Below, one piece after another: positions 1 through 9,506 of a DNA stretch of 64,000 nucleotides; the first letter of the stretch is position 1; every line of letters starts with the position of its first letter. The stretch is from positions 1 through 64,000 of the forward strand of contig NZ_CANMFS010000012.1 in the NCBI RefSeq assembly GCF_947497275.1, given 5' to 3'. The stretch is from an uncultured Sulfitobacter sp. GTDB taxonomy: Bacteria > Pseudomonadota > Alphaproteobacteria > Rhodobacterales > Rhodobacteraceae. Both the position numbers and the translations under genes were made by a program. The notes under the pieces are model-generated. The model saw only the letters and a program-made list of their open reading frames with translations, did no database searches and was not told the DNA's origin.

Positions 1-2234
1 CCGGTGATGGAATCGTTGCCCGTCCCGCCCAGCACGGTGTCGGCGCCAAATCCGCCCTCGACCAGATCATCGCCCGCGTCGCCGCGCACGTTGTCGTTGC
101 CATAACCGCCGCGGATCGTGTCGTTGCCATCCCCGCCAAAGATGTTGTCGCGCAGATCGTTCTCGGAGACACCACCGGTGATGCTGTCATTGCCCGCCCC
201 GCCGATCAGGTTGTCGGTGCCGTCGAGCCCGTTGATCGTATCGTTGCCGACCCCACCGGTGAGCGTGTCGTTGCCCGGTGTCCCGTTCAGCAGCAGATCG
301 ACGGTTTCTTCGACATCCGTGACGTTGACGGTAAAGGTCTGCGCCGAGGTCAGACCGTCCGGATCCGTCGCCTGAACCGTGACGGAGCGTGTCGCGCCCG
401 CCTCGAAATCAAGCGGACCGGTGGTCTGCAACGTGGTCCCGTTCAGCGTGAACTGGCCGCCCGCGTCGTCGGTCAGCGTCAGGGCCACCACATCCCCGTC
501 GGGATCGATCGCACCCACCGTGCCGACGACGGCCCCCGCCGCCGCGTTCTCCGCGACCGACTGCTGGCTGGCCAGCATGACAGTGCCGGGCGCCTCGTTC
601 ACATTGGTGACGTTGATGGTGAAGGACTCGTTTGCGGTCAGCCCGTCCGGGTCCGCCACCTGCACCGTCACCTGATGGCTTTGCGCCGCCTCGAAATCGA
701 ACCCCTGAGCCGTGACCAGCTGGGTGCCGTTGATGGCAAAGCGGCCCTCCGCGTCATCGGTCAGCGAGAAGATCAGCGCATCGCCGTCCGCATCCGTGGC
801 CGCGAGCGTCCCGACAGCGGTCGCGGGCACGATGTTCTCTGAAATCGAGGCGCCGCTCAGCGTGACGTCCGTCGGCGCCACGTTGAAGTCGATCACCCCG
901 ATCGCCGTCGCGCCGCTGCCCTGGCTTCCCGCGCGCACGTCCTGCACGAGGCGGGTGCCCGTCTCGGTGCCGTCGGTCACCCAAAGCTCGGTCCCCTGGG
1001 TGCCGTTGTCGGCCGAGAAATACATCAGGTCGTCCGCCACGGCGAGGTTGCTGACAAAGGCATTGCCCGCGCCGGGGTTGATGTCCATGAACAGGCGCGT
1101 GCCGCCCGCGGTCCCGTCGGTGTTCCACAGCTCGACGCCGTTGGAGCCGTCGAGGGCGATGAACCAGGCCTTGTCGTCGAACATCGTGAACGCGTCACCT
1201 TCGATGTTGGTGAAATTGAAAAAGCTGCCGCCGGCACCGGGGTTGATGTCGCGTACCAGCGTGGTGCCCGAGGACGACCCGTCAGAGCGCCACAGCTCGA
1301 GGCCGCTGGAACCGTTGTCGGCGAAGAACAGCATCATGTCGTCCATCGCGGTCAGCCCGAGGATCGAGGAACTGCCCGCGCCGGGGTTGATGTTGGTCAC
1401 CAGGTTGGTGCCGGCTTCGGTGCCATCGGTGCGCCACAGCTCGTTGCCGTTGGTCCCGTCATTGGCGCTGAAGTAGAGCGTGCCGTCCAGGTCGGCCATG
1501 CGGAACGAAACGCTGCTGCCACCGGCGCCGGGGTTGATGTCGCGCACCAGCGCGGTGCCTGCCGTGGTGCCGTCGGTGCGCCACAGCTCGGTGCCGTTGG
1601 TGCCGTCGTTGGCCGAAAAGAACAGGGTGTCGTTGAGGATATTGTCTTTCGACATGAACGGGGACGAACCGCCCCCGCCGATATTGATGTCGGCCACGCG
1701 CTGCGTGCCCGCCTCGGTCCCGTCGGAGCGGTAGAGCTCGGTGCCCGAGGTGCCGTCATTGGCACTGAAAAGCAGCGTGCCGTTCAAATCCACCATGAAA
1801 TTCGGGAAACTGCTGTTGCTGCCGGGATTGACGTCGCGTACCAGTTCCGGCGGGCCATCGGCGTTGGTTTTCCACAGCTCCTGGCCCGGGGTCGTGGTGA
1901 ACGGGCTGAAATACAGCGTGTCGCCGATGACCAGCGATTGTTGCGGGCCCGTAAAGGTGAACGGAAAGCTGCCGTTCGTGCCGAATTCGACATCGGCGAA
2001 CAGCGTGGTGCCCGCGACGGTGCCATCGGAGGTATACAGCTCGTTGCCCGACTGGCCGTTGCTGGCCTCGAAAAAAACATCACCATCCAGAGACCGGCTC
2101 AGGGTCGATAGGATCGACGCGTCGGGTCCGGGGAACAGATCGATCAGGGTGGCCGATGTGCCCGCGGCGTTGGTCAGCCAGGTCTCGACACCGGTGCCGC
2201 CGTCATTGGCCGCAAAAAGAAGAACAGAACTCAT
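1..2234 (-). CDS. Large RTX/ELW-repeat surface protein (3' end beyond window)
   Basis: The frame is open from ATG at 2234 to the left edge, giving at least 744 residues without a stop; it is preceded by a GGGGGA ribosome site. Residues about 60-425 hold repeated units of the form ELWxTDGTxxGT followed by a DINPGAG-like segment, each about 50 residues. Residues about 450-645 hold two cadherin-like domains, each beginning with an SENxxxxxxVGT-type strand and containing a DPDG/DADG calcium motif. From about 650 onward RTX nonapeptides (GGxGNDxIxG) start and run off the window. No N-terminal signal peptide is visible, as expected for type I secretion with a C-terminal signal. Such proteins are normally secreted adhesins or matrix components; that role is inferred from architecture. 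The next gene (2437-4254) is a second RTX protein on the same strand. Confidence 0.9.
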   Translation of the reverse strand, partial: MSSVLLFAANDGGTGVETWLTNAAGTSATLIDLFPGPDASILSTLSRSLDGDVFFEASNGQSGNELYTSDGTVAGTTLFADVEFGTNGSFPFTFTGPQQSLVIGDTLYFSPFTTTPGQELWKTNADGPPELVRDVNPGSNSSFPNFMVDLNGTLLFSANDGTSGTELYRSDGTEAGTQRVADINIGGGGSSPFMSKDNILNDTLFFSANDGTNGTELWRTDGTTAGTALVRDINPGAGGSSVSFRMADLDGTLYFSANDGTNGNELWRTDGTEAGTNLVTNINPGAGSSSILGLTAMDDMMLFFADNGSSGLELWRSDGSSSGTTLVRDINPGAGGSFFNFTNIEGDAFTMFDDKAWFIALDGSNGVELWNTDGTAGGTRLFMDINPGAGNAFVSNLAVADDLMYFSADNGTQGTELWVTDGTETGTRLVQDVRAGSQGSGATAIGVIDFNVAPTDVTLSGASISENIVPATAVGTLAATDADGDALIFSLTDDAEGRFAINGTQLVTAQGFDFEAAQSHQVTVQVADPDGLTANESFTINVTNVNEAPGTVMLASQQSVAENAAAGAVVGTVGAIDPDGDVVALTLTDDAGGQFTLNGTTLQTTGPLDFEAGATRSVTVQATDPDGLTSAQTFTVNVTDVEETVDLLLNGTPGNDTLTGGVGNDTINGLDGTDNLIGGAGNDSITGGVSENDLRDNIFGGDGNDTIRGGYGNDNVRGDAGDDLVEGGFGADTVLGGTGNDSIT

Positions 2235-2436
2235 GTGAAAATCCCCCAAGAATTTCAATTTATGAAAAAATGCCAAAAAATACGGGCTGGCAGCCTTCCG
2301 GCGCCCGGCACGGAAGGAAATGAATAACTGCACCGTGTGTAGGGCATAAACCTACATCTTCAAACAAAATTACACTGAATTTTCATTTTTTGCAACTTTG
2401 GAAAATTGACCAAAGGTAAATCAAGCCCCCTGCCGG

Positions 2437-4254
2437 TCATCCAATCAGGTCGAACACATCACCGGCGATCTGCAGGTTGATACTGCGCGCGCCTTCCCCG
2501 TCGACCAGCGCCCACAGGATCTGGCCCGTGGGGCGGTAGATGATGAAGGCCTCGGCGGTCTGCGCCGTGCCGGCCCCCGGCGTCGTGGCATAGTTGACCT
2601 GAAACTGCCCCGCCGTCGCGGTGGCCGCGCCGAAGGACAGGAAATCGCCCTGCCGGTGGCTAAAATCCTGGATCCAGTCCGACCCGTGGTTGACGATGCC
2701 CAGATGAAAGAACGCGTCCGCGCCATAACCGCCGTTGACCCGGTCCGACCCGAAGCCGCCGTTGATGAAATCGTTCCCCGCCCCGCCCGAGATCTGGTCG
2801 CCGAAGGCCGATCCGGTCAGCGTGTCGTTGCCCCCGCCGCCGATCACCGTGTCGGCGCCGAAGCCCCCCGCGATCACGTCGGCCCCCACGTCGCCGCGCA
2901 GGCTGTCGTTGCCGTAGCCGCCGTCGATGGTGTCGTTACCGTCGCCGCCGTAGACCACGTCGCGCAGGTCCGCCGCCGTCGCCCCGCCACGGATCACGTC
3001 GTCGCCCGCGCCCCCGTCGATGGTATCGGCCCCGTCGGAGCCGTCGAGCGTGTCGTTGCCGTCACCGCCGCGCAGGATGTCGTCGCCTGCCCCCCCGGTC
3101 AGACGGTCATTGCCGCCGCCGCCCTCCAGCGTGTCGTCGCCCGTCCCGCCCCACAGCAGGTCCGCGCCGCTGTCGCCGTCCGCGTCGCCGGTCAGCCGGT
3201 CATCGCCGTCGCCCCCGTCGAGCGTGTCATTGCCCGCCCCCCCCAGCAGCGTGTCGCCGCCGCCGCCGCCGCCGATGCTGTCGTTGCCCGCACCGCCATC
3301 GGCGCGGTCGTTGCCAAATCCGCCCAGCAGCACGTCGTCGCCGGCCCCGTCGCCGCTGCTGCCACCGTCACCTTCCAGCCGGTCGTCGCCCGATCCGCCC
3401 TCGATGGTGTCGTCGCCTGCTCCGCCCGAAATCGTATCGCCGCCCGCGCCGCCTTCGATCACATCCGCGCCCGCGCCTCCGTCGATCCGGTCATCGCCGC
3501 CGCCGCCGTCCATCACGTCTTCGGCCGCGCCCCCCTCCAGCGTGTCGCCGCCGGTGCCGCCGGTGATGTCCTGCCCCACCGGCTCGACGTTGACGACCAC
3601 GCCGTCGCGCATCTCGTAGATCCACATGCCCTGGATGCCCGAGGGGCCCAGCCGCTCGTCGAGATCGCCCAACACGTCGTAGCCGTCGCGCGTCTCGATC
3701 AGCAGCGGGCCCGCACCGCCGCCGAACAGCCCCGCGCGCGCGCCTACGTCGCCCTCGCCGGTGCCGATGGTCCAGCCGATCGTGTCATAGCGGTAGACAA
3801 TGTCGAAATCGCCGTCGCCGCGGTCGAACAGCTGCAGCTGGAATGTGTTGGGATCGTCCGCGCGCCGCCGGTAGACGCCCACCGCGTCCCAGGTGATCGT
3901 CACCACGCCGCCCGTCGCGTTCACATCCACCCAGATGCCGCCGCTCTCGTCGCCCTCGCCGTCCAGCCGCGTGTCCACATCCGCCCAGAATGGCGCGATC
4001 ATGGCCCGGCTCAGCGCCCCGTTGGTGGCGGTGGGATAGGCCGCGAAGGCCGATCCGAACGTCACCGTGCCGTTGGTGTTCACCCACAGCTGGTCGGCCC
4101 CGTAAGAGCGCCCCAGATAGCTCAGCCCGTCGCCGAACACCGCCTCCAGCGACAGCCGGGTCGAGCCGTCGTCGCTGCGCGCGATCTCGATCTCGCCAAA
4201 GCCGCGCGCCCCGCCAAGGCCGCGCACGACCGATCCGTTGCCTGTGATTTCCAT
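2437..4254 (-). CDS. RTX calcium-binding protein with NIDO-like domain
   Basis: 605 residues from the ATG at 4254, chosen because GGGGGAGAG lies just upstream; the frame stays open further upstream but that part is arginine-rich and unlike the protein. Residues about 10-210 match a nidogen-like (NIDO) extracellular domain, including the IAPFWADVDTR segment. Residues about 230-510 are RTX repeats (GGAGxDxIxGG and variants) that bind calcium, and the last 100 residues form a C-terminal region like those used as type I secretion signals. It is probably secreted and cell-surface or matrix associated. It faces away from the glycosyltransferase at 4359, leaving 104 bp for divergent promoters. The 202 bp between it and the upstream RTX gene are AT-rich and hold no further gene. 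Confidence 0.9.
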   Translation of the reverse strand: MEITGNGSVVRGLGGARGFGEIEIARSDDGSTRLSLEAVFGDGLSYLGRSYGADQLWVNTNGTVTFGSAFAAYPTATNGALSRAMIAPFWADVDTRLDGEGDESGGIWVDVNATGGVVTITWDAVGVYRRRADDPNTFQLQLFDRGDGDFDIVYRYDTIGWTIGTGEGDVGARAGLFGGGAGPLLIETRDGYDVLGDLDERLGPSGIQGMWIYEMRDGVVVNVEPVGQDITGGTGGDTLEGGAAEDVMDGGGGDDRIDGGAGADVIEGGAGGDTISGGAGDDTIEGGSGDDRLEGDGGSSGDGAGDDVLLGGFGNDRADGGAGNDSIGGGGGGDTLLGGAGNDTLDGGDGDDRLTGDADGDSGADLLWGGTGDDTLEGGGGNDRLTGGAGDDILRGGDGNDTLDGSDGADTIDGGAGDDVIRGGATAADLRDVVYGGDGNDTIDGGYGNDSLRGDVGADVIAGGFGADTVIGGGGNDTLTGSAFGDQISGGAGNDFINGGFGSDRVNGGYGADAFFHLGIVNHGSDWIQDFSHRQGDFLSFGAATATAGQFQVNYATTPGAGTAQTAEAFIIYRPTGQILWALVDGEGARSINLQIAGDVFDLIG

Positions 4255-4358
4255 GCCGTCTCTCCCCCTGTGCGCGCGTCCCGTTGCGCAGCGTCTGCGC
4301 TTGTCATAGGACAAAGGCCTTGCCAAAAGATTGGCGACCCACAGCCCGAAGGCCCGCC

Positions 4359-5291
4359 ATGACCTCTCCCGCCGTCGCCGTCCTGCTCGCCACCTACAAC
4401 GGCGCGGGCAATCTGGCCGAACAGCTCGACAGTTTTGCCGCGCAAAGCCATCTCCCCGCCCTGATCCTGGTCAGCGACGACGGCTCCACCGATGCGACGC
4501 GCGAGATCCTCGCCGGGTTCAGGGACGCCCACCCCGCCCTGCCGCTGGAGCTGGTCGAGGGGCCGCGGCAGGGGTCGGGCGCGAATTTCCTCAGCCTGCT
4601 CGCCCGCTGTCCCGACGGCATCGACATGGCCTGTTTTGCCGATCAGGACGACGTCTGGCTGGAAGACAAGATCGCCCGCGCCGTCGCCCGTCTGGACGGT
4701 GCCGCCACGCCGGAGGACCCGGTGCTCTATTGCGCGCATACCTGGGAATGTGACGCCGATCTGCGCGGCCGGCGCCTGTCGCGCAGCCCGCGCAAGCCGC
4801 CCGGCTTTCGCAACGCGCTGGTGCAGAACATCGCGGCGGGCAACACCATCATGCTCAACCGCCCCGCCCTCGATCTGGCGCGGCGCGCGGCGCGGGATAC
4901 GGATGTCATCGCCATGCACGACTGGTGGGTCTACCAGCTGATGACCGGCGCGGGGGCGCAGGTGATCTACGACGCGCAGGCCGTGCTGCTCTACCGTCAG
5001 CACGGGGGTAACCTGGTCGGTGCCAACCGCGGCACGCTGGCCACCCTGCGCCGCCTGCGCCATCTGTTCACCGGCACCTTCCGCACCTGGAACGACATCA
5101 ACATCGCCGCCCTCGAACAGGTCTCGGACAGCCTGACACCCGAAAACCGCGCGCTGTTGCGCCATTTCGCGCAGGGCCGTACCCAAGGTCTCGCAGGACG
5201 CTTTGACATGCTGCGCGACACCCGCGTCTATCGTCAGGGCGCATTGGGTCAGGCCTCGCTCTGGCTGGCGGTTCTGCTGGCCCGGCTTTAG
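4359..5291 (+). CDS. Family 2 glycosyltransferase, rhamnosyltransferase-like
   Basis: 310 residues, GT-A fold. The N-terminus has the nucleotide-sugar binding strand (VAVLLATYNG) and DDGSTD, and the DxD region reads ADQDDVW, typical of RfbF/RgpB-like rhamnosyltransferases. The start at 4359 is chosen because the GT2 fold begins four residues later; the ribosome site is weak (GAAGG). It would transfer a sugar, plausibly L-rhamnose from dTDP-rhamnose made by the rml operon of this window, to a growing glycan at the cytoplasmic face of the membrane. The substrate is inferred from family resemblance and context only. Confidence 0.85.
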   Translation: MTSPAVAVLLATYNGAGNLAEQLDSFAAQSHLPALILVSDDGSTDATREILAGFRDAHPALPLELVEGPRQGSGANFLSLLARCPDGIDMACFADQDDVWLEDKIARAVARLDGAATPEDPVLYCAHTWECDADLRGRRLSRSPRKPPGFRNALVQNIAAGNTIMLNRPALDLARRAARDTDVIAMHDWWVYQLMTGAGAQVIYDAQAVLLYRQHGGNLVGANRGTLATLRRLRHLFTGTFRTWNDINIAALEQVSDSLTPENRALLRHFAQGRTQGLAGRFDMLRDTRVYRQGALGQASLWLAVLLARL

Positions 5292-5442
5292 GGGCGGGCG
5301 GCGGGGTCACGCAGGCCCGCACTGGTCTCTAGTCATATTGTAACGAGTGAGGTATTGCGGCGTTTTTACGGATCTCTCCCGGGCAGACACTGCATCCGGG
5401 CAAAGAGGTTTTCTGAAGAGCCGAATTGAGGAGCGTCGACCG

Positions 5443-6945
5443 ATGCAAGTGCACGACACCCAGGCCACCGAAATGCTGGACGCCTACCGCGCGGGTGCCG
5501 CACTGTTCCGGGGCGGGTTCGTAGCAGTGCCCAAAGTAGCTCTGGCACAGGCCTCGGGAGATTTCATAGAACTCGTCCGCGACCGGTTCACCCTGCACGA
5601 GATCGGCGACTGGGCTATGCTCGTGGCCCCCGACACGCCGGTTTTGCACCACGCGGCGCAGGGCACCGACGTTCTTGTCCTGGGCGATGTGTTCGACAAC
5701 GACGGCGGCAGCGTTCAGGCCCGCCTCGACGAGATCGCACGGACGAAAGACCTGCCCGCCACGCTGGCGCGGATGGATCTGGGCGGGCGTCACGGTGCCT
5801 TGATTTTCCGCGATGGCGACGTGTCCGCATTCAACGACCCCGCCGGATCACGCTCCGTGGTGTTCTGCACCCAAGACAGAAAGGGCATCGCCTCGCATCC
5901 CGAACTGCTGGCGATGATATACGACATCCCCACGGCGCAGGACGCGGCGACCTATATGGCCTCGCCGCAGTACCTCAACCGCATCGTGCGCTACCTGCCC
6001 GGCAACCGCACCGCCTTTGACGGCATCGACCGGCTCTTGCCCAACACGCTCTATGCCACCGCCGAAAACCGCATGACCCGGTTCTGGCCCTACCAGGAGC
6101 GTGTCGAGGGGACCGAAGAGCAGATGTGGGACCGCTTCGACATGGCGCTCGATGCGACACGCACTTACGTCGCCGCGCGCTTCCACCCGATCGTCGCCGT
6201 CACCGGCGGCATCGACACGCGCTCCATCGTCGCCAATTTCCACCGCCGCCAGACACCCTTCACCGGCGTGACCTGGACCAACTTCAACTTCAAATCAGCC
6301 GAGCGCGAGGCCATCGACCGCATCGTCGAGGTGACCGGCCAGCCGCATTACACCATTACTATGCCTAGGGAGGACAACGCGGGTCCGCTGCTCGATCTGG
6401 GCAGCATGAATGCCGGCCGGATCCACATGCGCGGATCGCGCGGGGTGATGATGGCCCTGTGCCTCGAGAAGATGGAGCAAACCGCCCCCCTGCCCGCGCC
6501 CCCTTGTTTTGTCATGGGATACGGCGGCGAGATCCTGCGCGGCTTTCACATGATGAAGACCCGCGACCAGGACCTGCCCTTCATCCCCAAGACGATGATG
6601 GAGATGTTCGGCGTGCGCGGCAAAGACGGCAAGGCCAACAAGGACATGAGCGCCTTCATCATCCGCAGCTTCCGCGCGATGTACACCAACGGCCATTACG
6701 CGTCCGAGGATCTGCACGGCTATCATCCCGCCGACCTGTTCTATTGGGAACACCGCGTGGGCATGTGGGCGGCCCTGACGATGGAGACGATCGACCCTGT
6801 CATGCATTCGCTGATCGGCATCAACAGCCGCAGGCTCTACGAGGCCGGGCTGAACCTGCCGAACCGGCTGCGCTTTTCCAAGGGCACCATCGGGCGCTAC
6901 ATCGCGGACCGCACACCCGAAATCGGCGAGATCCCGGTCGTCTGA
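5443..6945 (+). CDS. Asparagine-synthetase-like protein without N-terminal cysteine
   Basis: 500 residues from ATG 5443, supported by GAGGAG ten bases upstream. Residues about 100-220 resemble the glutaminase-fold part of asparagine synthetase, but the protein does not begin with the catalytic Cys2 of that family. A strand reading AVTGGIDTR (about residues 250-258) corresponds to the SGGxDS ATP-pyrophosphatase loop of AsnB, with Thr and Arg at the usual Ser positions. The RFWPY segment before it is also AsnB-like. It probably adenylates a carboxylate or is a non-catalytic relative; it cannot use glutamine by the standard mechanism. It stands between a glycosyltransferase and parB, pointing towards parB with 25 bp between the two convergent genes. 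Function in surface glycan amidation is only a guess. Confidence 0.75.
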   Translation: MQVHDTQATEMLDAYRAGAALFRGGFVAVPKVALAQASGDFIELVRDRFTLHEIGDWAMLVAPDTPVLHHAAQGTDVLVLGDVFDNDGGSVQARLDEIARTKDLPATLARMDLGGRHGALIFRDGDVSAFNDPAGSRSVVFCTQDRKGIASHPELLAMIYDIPTAQDAATYMASPQYLNRIVRYLPGNRTAFDGIDRLLPNTLYATAENRMTRFWPYQERVEGTEEQMWDRFDMALDATRTYVAARFHPIVAVTGGIDTRSIVANFHRRQTPFTGVTWTNFNFKSAEREAIDRIVEVTGQPHYTITMPREDNAGPLLDLGSMNAGRIHMRGSRGVMMALCLEKMEQTAPLPAPPCFVMGYGGEILRGFHMMKTRDQDLPFIPKTMMEMFGVRGKDGKANKDMSAFIIRSFRAMYTNGHYASEDLHGYHPADLFYWEHRVGMWAALTMETIDPVMHSLIGINSRRLYEAGLNLPNRLRFSKGTIGRYIADRTPEIGEIPVV

Positions 6946-6970
6946 CCCGCGCCCCCTGCACCACCACGCG

Positions 6971-7975
6971 CTACCGCCCGCCGCGACCCTGCAGGAACGC
7001 TTCGAGCTTCGCCACAAACTCCGCGTCCACGGCATCCCCCTGCACCACCACGCGCCCCGCGCGCGCCAGCATCTCCAGGCCTCCGTCCAACGTACGCTGG
7101 CGGGGCAACGCGGGCGGCGCCTCGGCAACCGGCGTCTGCACCGGCTCCGGTTTCTCCGGCGCGGAAGACGCCGGTCCCCCGTTCACCGCCCGCTCCAGCA
7201 CCTCACGCTCGGGCGTCCCGCTTGCGTGGGCCTCGCGCAGATGCGCGCGCAGACGGGCGGCGGCGCCTTCGTCCTCGGCCAGCAGTTTCGACAGCGCGAG
7301 GCCCAGCCGTTCGGGGATGTCCTGCGGCGCGCGCAGCACATCGTCGAGGGCCTCGACCACCGGCATGAAGGATTTGATCTTGGAGCGTTTGGAAAAGCTG
7401 ACGGCGGCGAACAGACCCTGCAACGCGTCCTTGTCGGTTTGGAACACGCCCGCGCGTAGGGTCTGCACCGCCACCCGCGCGCGTTCGTAGAACGACAGGT
7501 TGGCGCGGATCTCGTTCTCCTCGACCATCGCGACATAGGCGTCCTTTTGCGCGGCGGGCTGGCGGATCAGGGCCTGCACCTTGGCGAACCGCTCCTCGCC
7601 GGTGTCCGCATGGAGCGCGCGCAGCGCCTGCACCCGCCGCCAGCCGGAGATCAGGCCAAAGCCGTTCTCGACCATCACCACCTCGATGGGGGCCTGCTGC
7701 CCGCGGGCGCGGATGCTCTGGTACAGCGCCTCGACATCCTCGTCCGCCGTGTGCTGCCGGTCGCGGATCAGATAGGCCTCGTGGATCTGGTCCAGCGGAA
7801 TGGCGCGGATGATCCGGCCCTCGCGGGTGGCGCTGTCCAGCTCGGCGCGCAACGCCTCGAAGGCCGCGACCGACGCCGCATCACCCGCAATCTGTGCGAT
7901 CGGGGCACGGGCGGTCGGGGCCACATGCGCGCTGTCGGTCAGCTGTGCGGGGGTCAGTCTCTTGCGCTTCGCCAT
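6971..7975 (-). CDS. parB: Plasmid partitioning protein ParB
   Basis: 334 residues starting with ATG at 7975 behind an AAGGAG ribosome site. ParB binds the centromere parS and loads ParA for replicon segregation. The N-terminal nuclease-fold domain carries GFGLISGWRRVQALRAL (the ParB arginine box, about residues 140-156) and ENEIRANLSFYERA (about 185-198). The helix-turn-helix region follows, and the C-terminal 80 residues are variable. It lies downstream of parA on the same strand with a 117-bp gap that contains a perfect 24-bp palindrome, a likely binding site for this protein. Confidence 0.93.
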   Translation of the reverse strand: MAKRKRLTPAQLTDSAHVAPTARAPIAQIAGDAASVAAFEALRAELDSATREGRIIRAIPLDQIHEAYLIRDRQHTADEDVEALYQSIRARGQQAPIEVVMVENGFGLISGWRRVQALRALHADTGEERFAKVQALIRQPAAQKDAYVAMVEENEIRANLSFYERARVAVQTLRAGVFQTDKDALQGLFAAVSFSKRSKIKSFMPVVEALDDVLRAPQDIPERLGLALSKLLAEDEGAAARLRAHLREAHASGTPEREVLERAVNGGPASSAPEKPEPVQTPVAEAPPALPRQRTLDGGLEMLARAGRVVVQGDAVDAEFVAKLEAFLQGRGGR

Positions 7976-8049
7976 TCATCTCTCTCCTTGGCTTTCGGGG
8001 CAGCCTCGACCCTTTGTTCGAATATATCTCCAATAGGGCGTACGGTGCG

Positions 8050-8073
8050 AAACCTTTCGCATGCGAAAGGTTT
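8050..8073. promoter_or_regulatory. 24-bp perfect palindrome, candidate parS
   Basis: The half site AAACCTTTCGCA is followed directly by its exact reverse complement. It lies between parA and parB. A second copy differing only at the centre lies just after repA (10922-10945). Two copies flanking a par/rep module, next to a ParB gene, are best read as the partition centromere; binding has not been shown. Confidence 0.8.
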
Positions 8074-8092
8074 GGGATCAGGGTCTAAGCCC

Positions 8093-9466
8093 CTATTCAG
8101 AGACTTCATCACGCCGCCAGATCCCCAAAAGCAGCTTTTTGAACGCCGCGTAGGTCTGATCAAAAGTGGCCCGCCCCCGCGCGTAAGTCTCGCGGTTGAA
8201 ATCGCGGTAATCCGCTTCATAGAGACCACTTGCCTGCTCGCCCGCCTGCCCGATCAGCGCGGTGAAGTCCTGCCGGTGTGGCGACAGGGTATCGCCCAGA
8301 TAGGCCTGCATCAGCGCCCCCATCTCGGACTGCTGTGCCGCGTCGAACCGGGTGATCACCGCGCGCACCGCATCCCATTCGAATTGCAGCTCGGGCCGCC
8401 CCAGCGCACGCGCCGCCATGTTCTCGCCGGTCTCGATCGAGGAGAACGTCGCGTGCAGCATATCGAAAAACCGCCCCGTGCTGTCGAACTCCAGAAACGA
8501 GGCCCCCAGCGGCACCAGCAGGATATCCGCCGCCGCCAGACCGTTGATGGTGAGATACCCCAGGGCAGGGGGGGTATCGACGAAGACCAGATCGTAATCG
8601 TCGAGCACCCCGTCGGCGGCCAGCGTCTCGGTCAGCGCATCCCACAGCTTCCAGCTGCGCCCCTGCATCCGCCAGACGGGGATCTGGAACTCGGCCCAGT
8701 AGAGATTGAGCTGCGCGCCGATCAGATCGATGTTGGGCCAGTGGGTCCCCTGAATGAGATCCTTGGCCCCGACCTCCAACGCCTCGGTCAGCGTGTCGTC
8801 GAGCAGGACAGGATCGAGCCCCTGCGCCAGACGCAGCTGGTTGTCCGCCTTCAGGTGCGTCGCGTAGTGACGCGCGATCAGCGGGAACACCGTCTGCCAT
8901 TCGTCCTCGACCGTGCCGCCGAAGATCGAGGTCATCGACCCTTGGGAATCCAGATCGACCACCAGCACCCGGTAGCCGTCGAGTGCTGCCGACATCGCCA
9001 GATGCGCCGCCGTCGAGGTCTTGCCAACGCCGCCCTTGAAGTTGGCCACGGCCACGATCTTGGCGGGCAGGCCTTCGGGGCGGTAGGGTTTATACTCCTT
9101 CGATTTCGATCCCAGCTGCGCGAAATGGGCGCGCAAAAGAAGCACCTCCTCGAAGGTGAACCACTTGGCCCCGCCGGCAGTTTCGGACGCGCCCTGCGGC
9201 AGGTGCGGGTTTTGCTTGAGCACCCGGCGAAAATGCCCCTGCGCCACCGGGATCAGATAGCGGGTGATCTCCCAGGTTGAAAACGGCCGCAGGCTCTTGC
9301 GCCCGGTCTCGTCGAGGCCCCTACCTGCCAGATCGGCCCGTCCGCGCGCGCAGTTCTGCGCAATGGTGGCAAACCCGTCGGCGCTGATCGGATCGCCGAG
9401 ATCGGCCAGCGCCTGATCGGGATCGATGTTGAAATAGGGGGGAAGCTCGGGGGCGTCTGACGTCAT
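8093..9466 (-). CDS. parA: Plasmid partitioning ATPase ParA
   Basis: 457 residues from ATG 9466. It carries the deviant Walker A motif KGGVGKTST (about residues 139-147), the A' motif VVDLDSQGS and the Walker B region DLVFVDTPPALG, marking a ParA/Soj-type ATPase of the large plasmid form with an N-terminal DNA-binding extension of about 120 residues. It works with ParB on the nucleoid to separate plasmid copies and usually also represses its own operon. An imperfect 26-bp dyad sits 15 bp upstream of the start (9481-9506) and is a natural operator candidate. The gene is divergent from repA across a 456-bp region that looks like the replication origin. Confidence 0.94.
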   Translation of the reverse strand: MTSDAPELPPYFNIDPDQALADLGDPISADGFATIAQNCARGRADLAGRGLDETGRKSLRPFSTWEITRYLIPVAQGHFRRVLKQNPHLPQGASETAGGAKWFTFEEVLLLRAHFAQLGSKSKEYKPYRPEGLPAKIVAVANFKGGVGKTSTAAHLAMSAALDGYRVLVVDLDSQGSMTSIFGGTVEDEWQTVFPLIARHYATHLKADNQLRLAQGLDPVLLDDTLTEALEVGAKDLIQGTHWPNIDLIGAQLNLYWAEFQIPVWRMQGRSWKLWDALTETLAADGVLDDYDLVFVDTPPALGYLTINGLAAADILLVPLGASFLEFDSTGRFFDMLHATFSSIETGENMAARALGRPELQFEWDAVRAVITRFDAAQQSEMGALMQAYLGDTLSPHRQDFTALIGQAGEQASGLYEADYRDFNRETYARGRATFDQTYAAFKKLLLGIWRRDEVSE

Positions 9467-9480
9467 GGTAACTGCTCAAT

Positions 9481-9506
9481 GTGTTGTGTTTTTCCAAACA
9501 TAACAC
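9481..9506. promoter_or_regulatory. Inverted repeat upstream of parA, candidate autorepression operator
   Basis: GTGTTGTGTTT (9481-9491) and AAACATAACAC (9496-9506) are inverted copies that match at 10 of 11 positions across a TTCC spacer. A related half site, AAACACGCAAC, follows at 9508-9518. The dyad is 15 bp from the parA start codon, the usual place for ParA-mediated autoregulation; binding is inferred. Confidence 0.55.

Noticed and set aside
1..3560. Regular short repeats resembling a CRISPR array
   Set aside because: The repeats are in frame, vary between units and encode RTX or ELW peptides; there are no constant repeats with unique spacers.
2656..4362. Long open plus-strand frame opposite the NIDO/RTX gene
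   Set aside because: It is the antisense of glycine/aspartate repeats (valine/alanine/arginine-rich, no family match). The minus frame gives clear RTX and NIDO motifs.
7547..9280. Long plus-strand frame across parA and parB
   Set aside because: High-GC shadow of the two partition genes, rich in Arg/His/Gly and with no domain.
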